Below, piece by piece: positions 1 through 8,129 of a stretch of DNA of 53,940 nucleotides. Each line of letters starts with the position of its first letter. The stretch's first letter is position 1. Position numbers and translations under genes: made by a program. The notes under the pieces are model-generated. The model saw nothing but the letters and a program-made list of their open reading frames with translations, was not told the origin of the DNA and ran no database searches. This stretch comes from a bacterium C-53 (GTDB lineage: Bacteria > Bacillota > Clostridia > Lachnospirales > Lachnospiraceae), in contig RAZD01000024.1 in the NCBI GenBank assembly GCA_003612525.1, positions 1 through 53,940 of the forward strand, given 5' to 3'.

Positions 1-62
1 TTGCTCCTTTGCTTATTGATTTTATACTATATGACCTTAAAAAATCTGTCCAGTTTATTGTA
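1..62 (+). mobile_element. Probable right end of an IS3-family insertion sequence (partial)
   Basis: The bases at about 37-60 closely resemble the end of the IS3-like element at the right edge of the window, read on the minus strand. Both show a TTAAAAA stretch followed by TGTC, A, T and TATTG at matching positions (TGTCCAGTTTATTG at 47-60 against TGTCTACTCTATTG). The phage reading frame that follows is open only from base 41. This fits an element inserted to the left, with its transposase gene outside the window. The exact terminus cannot be fixed without the other end. Confidence 0.4.
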
Positions 63-79
63 GCCTATCCAACCAGTAC

Positions 80-1003
80 ATGCAGGAATTAAATGAGACA
101 AAATCCTTTACGGAGCAGATTGTGTCACTGTATGAGAAACAGAAAGCGTCCGAAGTGAATGCGCTGAAAGACATCATTAAGAAGCGCAAGGAAGCATTAC
201 AGGCGAAGAAAGAGTATTATGACTGGGATAAAAACCTGAAAGAGAAAAATAAGGACATTGACGCATTAAAGGCGCAGATTGCGGCGGTTGAAACCGTGAA
301 TACGGCGGAATCCAAAGCAAAGCTTGAAAGCCTGAAAGCGGAGCTTGCACAGAAGGAAGAAGAACTGAATGAGCTGAAGGAAGACCATCTCTATGACATG
401 CAGATGGATGCACTCGATCAATTCAGTGAATGGCTTTCCGAAGATACGGAAGCGAAGTTAAAATCCCTTGAGTATCAGAAAGAGATTGTAGACAAGCTTT
501 CGGAGATCACAGAGGGACACGATATCAATGATACAATATCCGCACTGGAACAGTTCTATCTCGGACTAAGCGGGAAAGACAGTATTTTTAACGGGCATGA
601 TATTGCGGCAAATAATACGGCGGCAGATACGAGCGTTGCCCCGCAACCCAAAACAAATGGTGATATGGTGACAGTGCCGAAATGGGATGGGACAATCCGG
701 CTTATGAATCTGGAGAATGATCCTTTCGGGGGCATGGATATTGAAGAACTTAAGAATTCGCCATTACTGCAATGGAATGTACCTATGCCAAAGGTAGTAA
801 ATAATGCAAAAATGGAAGGGGTTGACTACGAATGTGCGCCAAATCGGGTAACAAATGTTGAAGTATATTATGATAAGATGTTAAATGTAGAAGGAAATGT
901 AGATTCGTTTGTTGTCAATGATTTAAAACGACATATGGAAGAACAGTATGATTATACAACAAAACGGCTTATGAGTGATCTGAGAAAACTAGGCGTTCAT
1001 TAA
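80..1003 (+). CDS. Phage tail tape-measure-like protein, C-terminal fragment
   Basis: The frame is open from base 41, after an in-frame stop at 38-40. The first ATG is at 80 and has no convincing ribosome binding site, so this looks like the 3' remnant of a longer gene. Residues about 20-110 are charged coiled coil rich in K and E. A low-complexity linker follows at about 175-200, then a compact C-terminal domain ending in a basic helix. The coiled coil plus such a tail is what I recall from tape-measure or minor structural proteins of Lachnospiraceae prophages; I recognise the style rather than a diagnostic motif. No Dit, Tal, holin or lysin gene follows, although these normally come after a tape-measure gene. 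It is probably non-functional. Confidence 0.55.
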   Translation: MQELNETKSFTEQIVSLYEKQKASEVNALKDIIKKRKEALQAKKEYYDWDKNLKEKNKDIDALKAQIAAVETVNTAESKAKLESLKAELAQKEEELNELKEDHLYDMQMDALDQFSEWLSEDTEAKLKSLEYQKEIVDKLSEITEGHDINDTISALEQFYLGLSGKDSIFNGHDIAANNTAADTSVAPQPKTNGDMVTVPKWDGTIRLMNLENDPFGGMDIEELKNSPLLQWNVPMPKVVNNAKMEGVDYECAPNRVTNVEVYYDKMLNVEGNVDSFVVNDLKRHMEEQYDYTTKRLMSDLRKLGVH

Positions 1004-1081
1004 GCAATATATATTCTGGGGCTATGTAGTGCCAAAGCTGCATAGCTGAACGATGAAAGAACAGGAGTAAATCATAAAAGA

Positions 1082-1258
1082 ATGATGCAATTAAAGAAGG
1101 ATGATTTAATCAGGGATGGAGAAAATACGTTCTCTGTCGCCTGCATATTAGGCAGTGTGGTATATGTCAGGCGCGCATCAGATGAAACCAGCGCGCCGAT
1201 GATTGAATTGGATGAAGTTTTAAATTATTATCGAAAGATTGAGATCATGGAGAAGTAA
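1082..1258 (+). CDS. Small hypothetical protein, 58 aa
   Basis: This short frame begins with two consecutive ATG codons (1082 and 1085). An AGGAG lies at 1063-1067, somewhat far upstream. The product is soluble and mixed in charge, with a hydrophobic strand in the middle (ACILGSVVYV) and a C-terminal helix of acidic and basic residues. There is no signal peptide or membrane segment. It lies between the phage tail remnant and the integration genes and shares their strand. A strong hairpin follows about 90 bases later. I do not recognise the family. Confidence 0.5.
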   Translation: MMQLKKDDLIRDGENTFSVACILGSVVYVRRASDETSAPMIELDEVLNYYRKIEIMEK

Positions 1259-1350
1259 AAGGAACTGAGAAATAGTGATGTAATGTGAACATGATCAGGT
1301 AACATAAATAAAAAATTAGAAAAGTAACTGGTTAACGATAGATTTGATGC

Positions 1351-1380
1351 AGGACGTTCGAATTTTTGGACGTCCTCTTA
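1351..1380 (+). terminator. Probable terminator hairpin before xis-int
   Basis: AGGACGT at 1351-1357 pairs with ACGTCCT at 1370-1376. The stem extends inward through T-G, C-G, G-T and two A-T pairs, leaving a very small loop. A weak T-rich run (CTTATT) follows. It would end transcription from the phage remnant before the excision and integration genes. Confidence 0.5.
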
Positions 1381-1488
1381 TTGTGATGATGATGAAAAGT
1401 GAATATTGGGTGTTATGATGCTGTTGAATTACAGTATCTTTTTATATAATGAAATTTTTATGAAATGGAGTGTGATTTTGTAAAAATT

Positions 1489-1695
1489 ATGGATAGAAAA
1501 GCGTTAGAGATACCTTTTTGGTTTAAAGTAACATTGACGATCAGAGAAGCGGCAGCTTATTCCAATATAGGAATCAATAAAATAGAAGAGTTATTGAAGC
1601 AGCCCAAATGTAATTTTGTATTATATGTTGGCAATAAAAAGTTGGTAAAAAGGAAAGAGTTTGAGCAGTACATATCGAAGAACTTGGAAATTTAA
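1489..1695 (+). CDS. xis: Tn916-type excisionase (Xis-like)
   Basis: This small winged-helix DNA-binding protein would act with the neighbouring integrase to direct excision. The core reads LTIREAAAYSNIGINKIEEL, then VGNKKLVKRKEFEQYI, which matches the Tn916 excisionase pattern: a helix-turn-helix of the MerR/Xis kind followed by a basic wing. Starting at ATG 1489 gives 68 residues, close to the usual size of this family. An upstream in-frame ATG at 1465 would add eight residues, and neither start has a strong ribosome binding site. The gene lies 104 bases before the integrase on the same strand, the usual arrangement. Confidence 0.75.
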   Translation: MDRKALEIPFWFKVTLTIREAAAYSNIGINKIEELLKQPKCNFVLYVGNKKLVKRKEFEQYISKNLEI

Positions 1696-1717
1696 GATGA
1701 AAATTCAATTTAAATAT

Positions 1718-1745
1718 TTCACAATGAGGGGCAGTTTGGTATAAT
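1718..1745 (+). promoter_or_regulatory. Candidate sigma-A promoter for integrase
   Basis: TTCACA at 1718-1723 and TATAAT at 1740-1745 are separated by 16 bases. The integrase ribosome binding site (AAAGGAG, 1785-1791) lies downstream. The -10 is perfect and the -35 fair, so the integrase may be transcribed separately from xis. Confidence 0.45.
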
Positions 1746-1799
1746 ATTTATCTATATCAGACTCTTTTTGTTAGTGAATAACAGAAAGGAGTTGACTTT

Positions 1800-2936
1800 A
1801 TGGGGAAAGATTTAAAGGGCAGGGAACTTGGAGTTGGACTCAGCCAAAGAAAGGACGGTTTATATACAGCCCGGTTTACAGGCAGGAACGGGAAACGCAA
1901 ACAAAAATATTTCAAAAAGTTGCGGGAATGCAGAAAGTGGATTGCAGATGCACAATTTGAGGATGAGTATGGAGATATAAATGTTTCAGGCGATATGACA
2001 GTTGATGCATGGTTTGAATACTGGATTAAGAATATCAAAGAGAAAACTGTAAGATGGAATACTCTTGGGAATTACAAAGCCCGCTATGAAAAGAATATCA
2101 AAGATGTAATAGGAAAAATGATTATCAAAGATGTGAAGCCTATGCATTGTCAGAATGTTTTAAATTGCATGGACAATAACGGGTATGCTGGGGGAAGCAT
2201 GGAAAAAACAAAAATTACGATGTCGTCTATGTTTTCCGATGCGTGCGAAAATGGCCTTATTTACGCAAATCCGGTTACAAAGTCTGTTAAATGTCCTAAA
2301 AAAGGAAATGTGAATACAAGGGTGCTTACGCTGGGTGAACAGGATAAATTTCTGTCTGCCGCAAAGCGCAGCATAAATTACAATCATTTTTTGTTCATAC
2401 TGCAAACCGGGGTTCGCTCGAGCGAATTGCGGGGGCTGAAATGGAGTGACATAGATTTTGGGAATCGAATTATACATATCCGGCGAAACGTGACCTATGA
2501 TTCAAGTAACAATAAGTTTATTGTTGGGGAATTAAAAACTAATTCGGGGTACAGAGACATTCCGATGACAGGAATTGTTTGTGAATTACTTACCGACATA
2601 GAAAGAAATAATGCGAAGAAGAAAACAAATGTTTTGTCGTTTGAATTTGCAGACCACATATTTCTAAACAGCAATAATAGACTAATACCCAATTCAAACT
2701 ATGACAGTTATTTGGAAAAGATATGTAACAGGGCAGGAATTGAAAAAATATCTATGCACACTTTAAGGCACACATTTGCGACAAGATGTATCGAATCTGG
2801 AATGAAGCCCAAAACTTTGCAAAAGATACTTGGACATGCCAACATTTCTATGACAATGGACTTGTATGTCCATGTGACTGAAGACGAAAAAGAAAAAGAA
2901 ATGCAAAAGTTTGAGAAAATGTACGGAATTGGTTAA
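1800..2936 (+). CDS. int: Tyrosine site-specific integrase (Tn916/phage type)
   Basis: This 378-residue recombinase would catalyse insertion and excision of the mobile element. Residues about 10-60 resemble the arm-site-binding domain (AP2-like) of Tn916-type integrases, with the sequence RKDGLYTARFTGRNGKRK. Residues 65-155 form the SAM-like core-binding domain. The catalytic domain keeps all six expected residues: R206 in TGVRSSELRGL, K246, H320 and R323 in MHTLRHTFA, H346 in LGHAN, and nucleophile Y356. AAAGGAG at 1785-1791 supports the ATG at 1800. The gene is complete, so the enzyme could still be active even though the attached phage genes are mostly missing. An attachment site probably lies just downstream, but only one side of the element is visible here. 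Confidence 0.95.
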   Translation: MGKDLKGRELGVGLSQRKDGLYTARFTGRNGKRKQKYFKKLRECRKWIADAQFEDEYGDINVSGDMTVDAWFEYWIKNIKEKTVRWNTLGNYKARYEKNIKDVIGKMIIKDVKPMHCQNVLNCMDNNGYAGGSMEKTKITMSSMFSDACENGLIYANPVTKSVKCPKKGNVNTRVLTLGEQDKFLSAAKRSINYNHFLFILQTGVRSSELRGLKWSDIDFGNRIIHIRRNVTYDSSNNKFIVGELKTNSGYRDIPMTGIVCELLTDIERNNAKKKTNVLSFEFADHIFLNSNNRLIPNSNYDSYLEKICNRAGIEKISMHTLRHTFATRCIESGMKPKTLQKILGHANISMTMDLYVHVTEDEKEKEMQKFEKMYGIG

Positions 2937-3270
2937 TAGAAAGTGGTGTAGTGATTGGTGTAAATACACGTAAATGGTTGTTTAAAAGACCCGAATTCAT
3001 GGGATTTTCGCAAAAAGATGATTTTCTTAAAAGAAAAATCCCTTATAACAGGGCACTGTGGTATGTACCCTCCTTACCGGATATCCGGCAAGGAGGGGTT
3101 TTTATGGGTTTCCTGATTGAAATGCGGGTGAAGCAGAAACGTGTATGAGGAAGCGGAGCAGCCGCAAAAATCTTCGTCCCACAGAAAAATTATGCCACAA
3201 ATTCATCAAAAAAATCTGTCACCAAAAACCCATATCTTCTATATATTACCTGTATAGGAGATGAAAGAAC
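2937..3270. other. Gene-free stretch after integrase: probable att region and hairpins
   Basis: This 334-base gap has no credible gene. A 65-codon frame at 2951-3148 lacks family features and crosses two hairpins. GGGATTTT at about 3001-3008 can pair with AAAAATCCC at about 3035-3043, with a nested dyad of GATTTTCTT and AAGAAAAATC. The integrase recombination site is expected near here, but the core cannot be identified without the other attachment site. A terminator-like hairpin at 3068-3103 and the ribosome binding site of the ZIP gene (ATAGGAGATG) complete the stretch. Confidence 0.5.
3068..3103 (+). terminator. Rho-independent terminator
   Basis: CCTCCTT, a mismatched A, then CCGGA pair with TCCGG, a mismatched C, then AAGGAGG around a TA turn. 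TTTTT follows the hairpin at 3099-3103. It lies 130 bases after the integrase, and may originally have served the chromosomal gene upstream of the insertion. Confidence 0.6.
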
Positions 3271-4053
3271 ATGAATGGAATTTTGTATGCATTTTTAGGC
3301 ACCCTTTTTACTTTTTTTGTAACTACACTGGGTGCCTTTAATGTTTTCTTCGTAAGAAAAGACTCGGACGGTGACGCTCAGTGTGCATTTCTGGGATTTG
3401 CGGGGGGTGTGATGACGGCGGCATCCATCTGGTCACTGTTAATTCCTGCGATTGAACGTGCAAATGAGAACGGGCAGGTTAGCTGGCTCGTCGTATCAGG
3501 AGGATTTCTGATCGGTGTTCTGTTGCTGCTCTTTGTCGATTTCCTGATAAAAAAGCGATTTCGTGAGAACGGAAAAAACAAGACAATCGAAAAAGGACCA
3601 ATGCTTTTGGTGCTTGCAATTACGGTGCACAATATTCCCGAAGGGATGGCGATAGGGCTTGCGTTTGCATTCGCCGCGCAGGATATGATGCAGTATGCTT
3701 CCCTGTCAGGGGCGCTCGCTCTTGCGCTTGGAATTGGCATTCAGAATTATCCTGAAGGCGCGGCAGTGTCACTGCCGCTTCGTAAAGCCGGATTCAGCAG
3801 AAAAAAGGCATTTTTCTTGGGCAGTATGTCAGCGATTGTAGAGCCGATTGCGGCGGTTGTGGCGGCTGCGGCAGCAAGCATTCTGATATCGGTGATGCCG
3901 CTTCTGCTTTCCCTTGCGGCAGGGACGATGATCTATGTGGTTGTGGAAGAGCTGATTCCCGAGGCGCATATGGGTGAACGCGAAAATATCGGAACGCTCG
4001 GTTTCATTGTAGGTTTCCTGATTATGATGATTCTTGATGTTGCGCTGGGATAA
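3271..4053 (+). CDS. ZIP family divalent metal transporter
   Basis: This is a 260-residue, about eight-helix membrane protein of the ZIP family (GufA/ZupT branch), expected to import zinc or related divalent metals. The metal-binding helices are clear: HNIPEGMAIG with H120 and E124 in helix 4, QNYPEGAAVSLPLR with N159 and E162 in helix 5, and E191 in the following helix. The loop between helices 3 and 4 is short and basic and lacks the His-rich segment of many ZIP proteins. A GGAG about 12 bases upstream supports the start. It appears monocistronic and is followed by the sodium symporter, which has its own promoter. Substrate specificity is not visible. Confidence 0.9.
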   Translation: MNGILYAFLGTLFTFFVTTLGAFNVFFVRKDSDGDAQCAFLGFAGGVMTAASIWSLLIPAIERANENGQVSWLVVSGGFLIGVLLLLFVDFLIKKRFRENGKNKTIEKGPMLLVLAITVHNIPEGMAIGLAFAFAAQDMMQYASLSGALALALGIGIQNYPEGAAVSLPLRKAGFSRKKAFFLGSMSAIVEPIAAVVAAAAASILISVMPLLLSLAAGTMIYVVVEELIPEAHMGERENIGTLGFIVGFLIMMILDVALG

Positions 4054-4207
4054 GGGACTGTAAAATGTTGTGGCAATCGCTCCCGGAAACAGCCGGTATG
4101 TTTGTAAGAAACGCATTGAGGCTGGAATTCCGGGAAGACGATTACCGTAGAATAAGCGGAAGCTGCGTTTCGCTGAGAAAAAAGTTCGGGTCAAATGATT
4201 TATAGTC

Positions 4208-4236
4208 TTGCATTTTCGAATAATATCAGCTATAAT
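4208..4236 (+). promoter_or_regulatory. Sigma-A promoter of the sodium symporter gene
   Basis: TTGCAT at 4208-4213 and TATAAT at 4231-4236 are separated by 17 bases. The expected start of transcription is near 4243, about 60 bases before the true start codon at 4306. The promoter lies inside a longer open frame that begins at 4195, which argues against the upstream start. Confidence 0.65.
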
Positions 4237-4245
4237 TACTTCAAT

Positions 4246-4278
4246 GCGTTGAACTTTAAAAAACTAAAGCGTCAACGC
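4246..4278 (+). promoter_or_regulatory. Hairpin at the 5' end of the symporter mRNA
   Basis: GCGTTGA at 4246-4252 pairs perfectly with TCAACGC at 4272-4278, and CTTT inside the loop can pair with AAAG. The element sits a few bases after the predicted transcription start and 28 bases before the start codon. It could be an operator dyad or a 5' stabilising RNA hairpin. Confidence 0.45.
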
Positions 4279-4305
4279 GACAACGTACAGAAAGGAAAAA
4301 TAAAA

Positions 4306-5838
4306 ATGGCAGTAAAAATTTTATTGCTCGTACTATTCTTCGGAATTATGATAGCGGTTGGTTTCTATTCCAGAAGACATGCGACAAACGTGAATGATTT
4401 TGTACTCGGGGGAAGGTCTGTCGGGCCGTGGCTGACGGCATTCGCATACGGCACTTCCTATTTTTCGGCGGTTGTTTTCGTCGGTTATGCAGGACAGTTT
4501 GGGTTTAAATATGGGCTTGCTTCAACATGGATTGGCATCGGAAATGCTTTTATTGGTTCACTTCTTGCGTGGGTGGTTCTCGGAAGGCGGACAAGGATTA
4601 TGACAAAACATTTTGATGCAAAGACAATGCCCGATTATTTCGGAAAGCGGTATCACAGCAAGTCTCTGCGCATTGTGGCAGCAGTGATTACATTTGTATT
4701 TATGATTCCGTATACAGCTTCCGTTTATAACGGGCTTTCAAGGCTTTTTGGAATGGCATTTCATATTCCTTATGTAGTCTGTGTGATTGCGATGGCAGCG
4801 CTTACATGCGTTTATGTGATTCTTGGAGGCTATATGGCGACGGCGATTAATGACTTTATTCAGGGCATTATCATGATCGGCGGCATCATAGCGGTTATAG
4901 TCGCTGTCTTAAACGGACAGGGCGGTTTTATGCAGGCGGTGATGCGTCTGGCACAGATGGAGAGCGATATACCTGTTACGATGGGACAGCCGGGAGCGTT
5001 TACTTCCTTTTTCGGACCGGATCCGCTGAACCTTCTCGGTGTTGTGGTACTGACATCGCTTGGTACATGGGGACTTCCTCAGATGATTCAGAAGTTTTAC
5101 GCGATCAAAGATGAGAAATCCATTCAGTCGGGTACGGTTATTTCAACTGCATTTGCGGTTGTTATTTCAGGCGGATGTTATTTCCTCGGAGGTTTCGGAA
5201 GACTGTTTGATACGGAGGCAATACATAATGCGGACGGGAGCGTCATTTATGATGCCATCATTCCTCAGATGCTATCCCTGCTTCCGGATATCCTGATCGG
5301 AATTGTGATTATGCTGGTTCTTTCCGCGTCAATGTCAACGCTTTCATCCCTTGTTCTTACGTCAAGCTCGACTTTGACGCTTGATCTTGTAAAGGGAAAT
5401 CTTGTGAAAGATATGGATGATAAAAAACAGCTTCTCTGGATGCGGGTGTGGCTTGTGATTTTTGTGGTGATATCTGTCATTCTTGCAATTAAGCCGCCGA
5501 CATTTATAGCGCAGCTTATGGGGATTTCATGGGGCGCGCTTGCCGGCGCATTTCTGGCGCCGTTCCTGTATGGCCTTTACTGGAAACGGGTGACAAGACC
5601 GGCAGTATGGGCAAGTTTTGCCTGCGGGGTTGGTCTTACGGTATCGAACATGTTCCTCAAATACATAGCTTCTCCGATCAACGCTGGCGCGGCGGCAATG
5701 ATCGCAGGGCTAATCGTGGTTCCGGTTGTCAGTGTTGTGACGAAACCGATGGAACAGGGTGAAATTGACTTTGTATTCGATTGTTATAAAGAGAAACATC
5801 TGGTGGAGCAGAAGGTTGCGCTTCCGGCAGAAGAATAA
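4306..5838 (+). CDS. Sodium:solute symporter (SSS family)
   Basis: This is a polytopic membrane protein of about 510 residues that couples solute uptake to sodium entry. Family features include the N-terminal FVLGGRSVGPWLTAFAYGTSYFSA region, the GLPQMIQKFYAIKD loop, and the LSASMSTLSSLVLTSSSTLTLDL helix containing the conserved Ser/Thr residues of the second sodium site. About 13 hydrophobic helices can be counted. A longer frame reaches back to 4195, but AAAGGA at 4291-4296 and the promoter at 4208-4236 place the start at ATG 4306 (MAVKIL). The substrate cannot be read from the sequence; proline, pantothenate and sugar acid transporters all belong to this family. The gene ends in a strong terminator and appears to be transcribed alone. 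Confidence 0.9.
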   Translation: MAVKILLLVLFFGIMIAVGFYSRRHATNVNDFVLGGRSVGPWLTAFAYGTSYFSAVVFVGYAGQFGFKYGLASTWIGIGNAFIGSLLAWVVLGRRTRIMTKHFDAKTMPDYFGKRYHSKSLRIVAAVITFVFMIPYTASVYNGLSRLFGMAFHIPYVVCVIAMAALTCVYVILGGYMATAINDFIQGIIMIGGIIAVIVAVLNGQGGFMQAVMRLAQMESDIPVTMGQPGAFTSFFGPDPLNLLGVVVLTSLGTWGLPQMIQKFYAIKDEKSIQSGTVISTAFAVVISGGCYFLGGFGRLFDTEAIHNADGSVIYDAIIPQMLSLLPDILIGIVIMLVLSASMSTLSSLVLTSSSTLTLDLVKGNLVKDMDDKKQLLWMRVWLVIFVVISVILAIKPPTFIAQLMGISWGALAGAFLAPFLYGLYWKRVTRPAVWASFACGVGLTVSNMFLKYIASPINAGAAAMIAGLIVVPVVSVVTKPMEQGEIDFVFDCYKEKHLVEQKVALPAEE

Positions 5839-5841
5839 AGA

Positions 5842-5893
5842 AAACGGCGGCTTTCAAAAAACAAATCAAAGGTTTTTGAAAGCCGCCGTTTGT
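5842..5893. terminator. Strong rho-independent terminator
   Basis: The left arm 5842-5860 (AACGGCGGC then TTTCAAAAA) and the right arm 5873-5891 are perfectly complementary, giving a 19-bp stem with a 12-base loop. The AT-rich outer part supplies the U tract in either direction. It ends the symporter transcript. Confidence 0.9.
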
Positions 5894-5953
5894 GTTATAC
5901 TGTAATTGGTTTCTGGAAACAATAAGCATACTTTAGAGAAATGAGGAATCATA

Positions 5954-6751
5954 GTGAAATTTGATATGCACTGCCATACGAAAGAGGGGTCTTTAGACGG
6001 GCAAGTGGCGATTGCCGATTATATCCGGATTTTGAAGGACAAGGGATTTGACGGAATGGTGATATCCGATCATAATTCCTACAATGGCTACCGGAGATGG
6101 AAGAAGAACATCAAGGGGAAGAAATACAGGGATTTTGTTGTGCTGAAGGGAATTGAATATGATACGATTGATGCAGGACATATTCTTGTGATTATGCCTG
6201 AGACATTAAAACTGAGAATTCTTGAGATGCGTGGCCTTCCGGTGGGACTTCTGATTGATATTGTGCATCGTTATGGAGGCATCCTCGGACCGACGCATCC
6301 ATGTGGAGAGCGATATCTGAGCTTTATCAATACGCGAAAGCAACGGAATAAAGAGGCTGTTATGGAGCGGTTTGATTTCGTGGAAAGCTTCAATTCGTGC
6401 GAGAGCAGAGAGAGCAATGCGGGAGCGGCGAGGCTTGCGGATAAGTACCATAAGCCTGGGTTTGGCGGAAGTGATTCCCATAGAGAAGACTGTATAGGAA
6501 CCGCTTATACGGAATTTCCGGTCAAGATTGAGTGTGAATCAGATTTAATCCGGTGTGTGAAGTACGGTGTGGGAATTACCTGCGGCGGGGTTTATTACAC
6601 AGGAACAACGAAGCAGAAGATCGGTGTCTTTAATGAAGTTTTGGTGCAGTCTTTCTGGGTGTACAACAGAGTGACCGGATGGGCAAGGAAACCGAGAAGA
6701 AAGAAGGAACTGAAAAAGAGGGATATGAAAATTAAAATCCCTCAGAAGTGA
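5954..6751 (+). CDS. PHP-domain metal-dependent phosphoesterase
   Basis: This is a 265-residue soluble protein of the PHP (polymerase and histidinol phosphatase) superfamily, which hydrolyses phosphoesters at a trinuclear metal site. Metal ligands are visible in order: H6 and H8 (DMHCHT), D39-H40 (SDHNSY), E68, H76, H115 (THPCGE) and D174-H176 (GGSDSH). The start is GTG 5954, preceded by GAGGA at 5943-5947. The C-terminus is a basic tail. The SCP2 gene follows with only a short gap, and DUF1848 and EFR1 genes after that, suggesting one operon. Such proteins are often annotated as PHP hydrolases of unknown substrate, and the sequence gives no more. Confidence 0.85.
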   Translation: MKFDMHCHTKEGSLDGQVAIADYIRILKDKGFDGMVISDHNSYNGYRRWKKNIKGKKYRDFVVLKGIEYDTIDAGHILVIMPETLKLRILEMRGLPVGLLIDIVHRYGGILGPTHPCGERYLSFINTRKQRNKEAVMERFDFVESFNSCESRESNAGAARLADKYHKPGFGGSDSHREDCIGTAYTEFPVKIECESDLIRCVKYGVGITCGGVYYTGTTKQKIGVFNEVLVQSFWVYNRVTGWARKPRRKKELKKRDMKIKIPQK

Positions 6752-6774
6752 GCTTAACAGAAAGGATGAAGCAT

Positions 6775-7095
6775 ATGACATACGAAGAACTGGTAAAACA
6801 GGTGAAAGAAATAGCGGAAAAAGCGGATGTAAGCAAAATTCAGGAGCATGTTGCGTTTCAGTTTAACATTCAGGGCGAAGCAGCAGGCGCTTTCTATCTT
6901 GAAATAAAAGAAGGAAAAGCGGTGGTGGAGCCATATGAGTATTATGACAGAAACGTGTTGATCAGTTGTACGGCGGAAACGCTTTTGAAAATCATAACAG
7001 GCAAGCTTGACCCTGTATTTGCGTACACGGTGAAAAAAATTAAGGTAGAAGGGGACTTAGGGAAAGCATTGCTGCTTAAGGAAATTGTAGGGTAA
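6775..7095 (+). CDS. SCP2 sterol-binding domain protein
   Basis: This is a small soluble protein of 106 residues. It matches the SCP2 lipid-binding fold: an N-terminal amphipathic helix, the strand FQFNIQGEAAGAFYLEIKEGKAVVEPY, then the helix CTAETLLKIITGKLDPVFAYTVKKIKVEGDLGKALLLKEIV, which carries the characteristic GxL, P and KIKVEGD segment. Bacterial members probably bind acyl or other hydrophobic ligands; the ligand here is unknown. AAAGGA at 6761-6766 favours ATG 6775. An upstream GTG at 6748 overlaps the previous stop codon and is less likely. A perfect GCATGT/ACATGC dyad (7096-7110) follows the stop codon. Confidence 0.8.
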   Translation: MTYEELVKQVKEIAEKADVSKIQEHVAFQFNIQGEAAGAFYLEIKEGKAVVEPYEYYDRNVLISCTAETLLKIITGKLDPVFAYTVKKIKVEGDLGKALLLKEIVG

Positions 7096-7142
7096 GCATG
7101 TAAAACATGCGAGGCCATGTCTGAAGAGGTCAGGTTATTCTT

Positions 7143-8102
7143 ATGGTAATTAATACTGGAAGCAGAACAGATATACCGGCTTATTACAGCGACTGGTTTT
7201 ACAACCGGATCAGAGAAGGGTATGTGTTAGTCAGAAATCCTTATTATCATACACAGGTAACCCGATACCGGTTAAGTCCCGATGTGGTGGATGCGATTGT
7301 TTTCTGTACGAAGAATCCGGAACCAATGATCAGTCGCCTGATGCGTCTTGCGGCGTTTGATATGTTCTGGTTCGTGACAGTTACGCCGTATGGAAAAGAG
7401 ATTGAACCTTATGTGCCGGATAAGGAGCGGGTTTTGGCATCTTTTCGGAAGATGTCTTCTCTTGTGGGACGGGAGAGAATAAGCTGGAGGTATGACCCTG
7501 TATTTGTCACTGAGGCATATTCTGTGGCTGTCCATATTCAGGAATTTCAAAAGATGGCGGAAGTATTAAAAGGATATACGAAGCAATGTGTTGTGAGTTT
7601 TATTGATCTGTATGAAAAAACAAAGAGGAATTTTCCGGGAATCAGAAGCGTAACAGGCAGAGAACAGGAATGCCTGATTGACACATTTTCAAAGATTGCG
7701 AAAGAAAATAAGATGCAGATGCATCTATGCTGCGAAGATGCGTCCCTTGTCAGGGAAAATGTGGATGCGGATGGCTGCTTGTCCAAAGCGGTAATGGAAA
7801 AGGCGCTTGGCTGCCGACTGGATGTTCCGAATCAGAAAGCAGCAAGAGAGGCATGCAGCTGTCTGCTCGGCGCAGACATTGGAGCATATAATACCTGTGG
7901 ACATGGGTGTCTTTATTGTTATGCAAATTATGACAGAAAGGTAGTAGAGAAGAATCGTAAACATCATGATGCAAAGTCACCTCTGCTTACAGGGAATATC
8001 CATGAAGACGATATCATAAAGCAGGCGTCGCAGAAATCCTGGAGAAATGGTCAGATGAATATTTTTGATATTATAGAATATACAATGGGAGAATACGAAT
8101 AA
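7143..8102 (+). CDS. DUF1848 family iron-sulfur protein
   Basis: This is a 319-residue soluble protein. The N-terminus (NTGSRTDIPAYYSDWFYNRI) and the FCTKNPEPM segment are hallmarks of DUF1848, a family related in outline to spore photoproduct lyase-like radical enzymes. The C-terminal cysteine cluster CGHGCLYCYANY at about residues 257-268, with further cysteines at about 223-245, could hold an iron-sulfur centre. No classical CxxxCxxC radical SAM motif is seen near the N-terminus. It is 47 bases after the SCP2 gene and 9 bases before the EFR1 frame, so transcription with its neighbours is likely. No reaction has been established to my knowledge. Confidence 0.85.
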   Translation: MVINTGSRTDIPAYYSDWFYNRIREGYVLVRNPYYHTQVTRYRLSPDVVDAIVFCTKNPEPMISRLMRLAAFDMFWFVTVTPYGKEIEPYVPDKERVLASFRKMSSLVGRERISWRYDPVFVTEAYSVAVHIQEFQKMAEVLKGYTKQCVVSFIDLYEKTKRNFPGIRSVTGREQECLIDTFSKIAKENKMQMHLCCEDASLVRENVDADGCLSKAVMEKALGCRLDVPNQKAAREACSCLLGADIGAYNTCGHGCLYCYANYDRKVVEKNRKHHDAKSPLLTGNIHEDDIIKQASQKSWRNGQMNIFDIIEYTMGEYE

Positions 8103-8129
8103 AAGTATTGGATGAAGGAGGATGTTTGG

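Noticed and set aside
2951-3148. A 65-codon open frame after the integrase
   Set aside because: It crosses two hairpins, shows no family-like pattern and has no ribosome binding site. Treated as chance.
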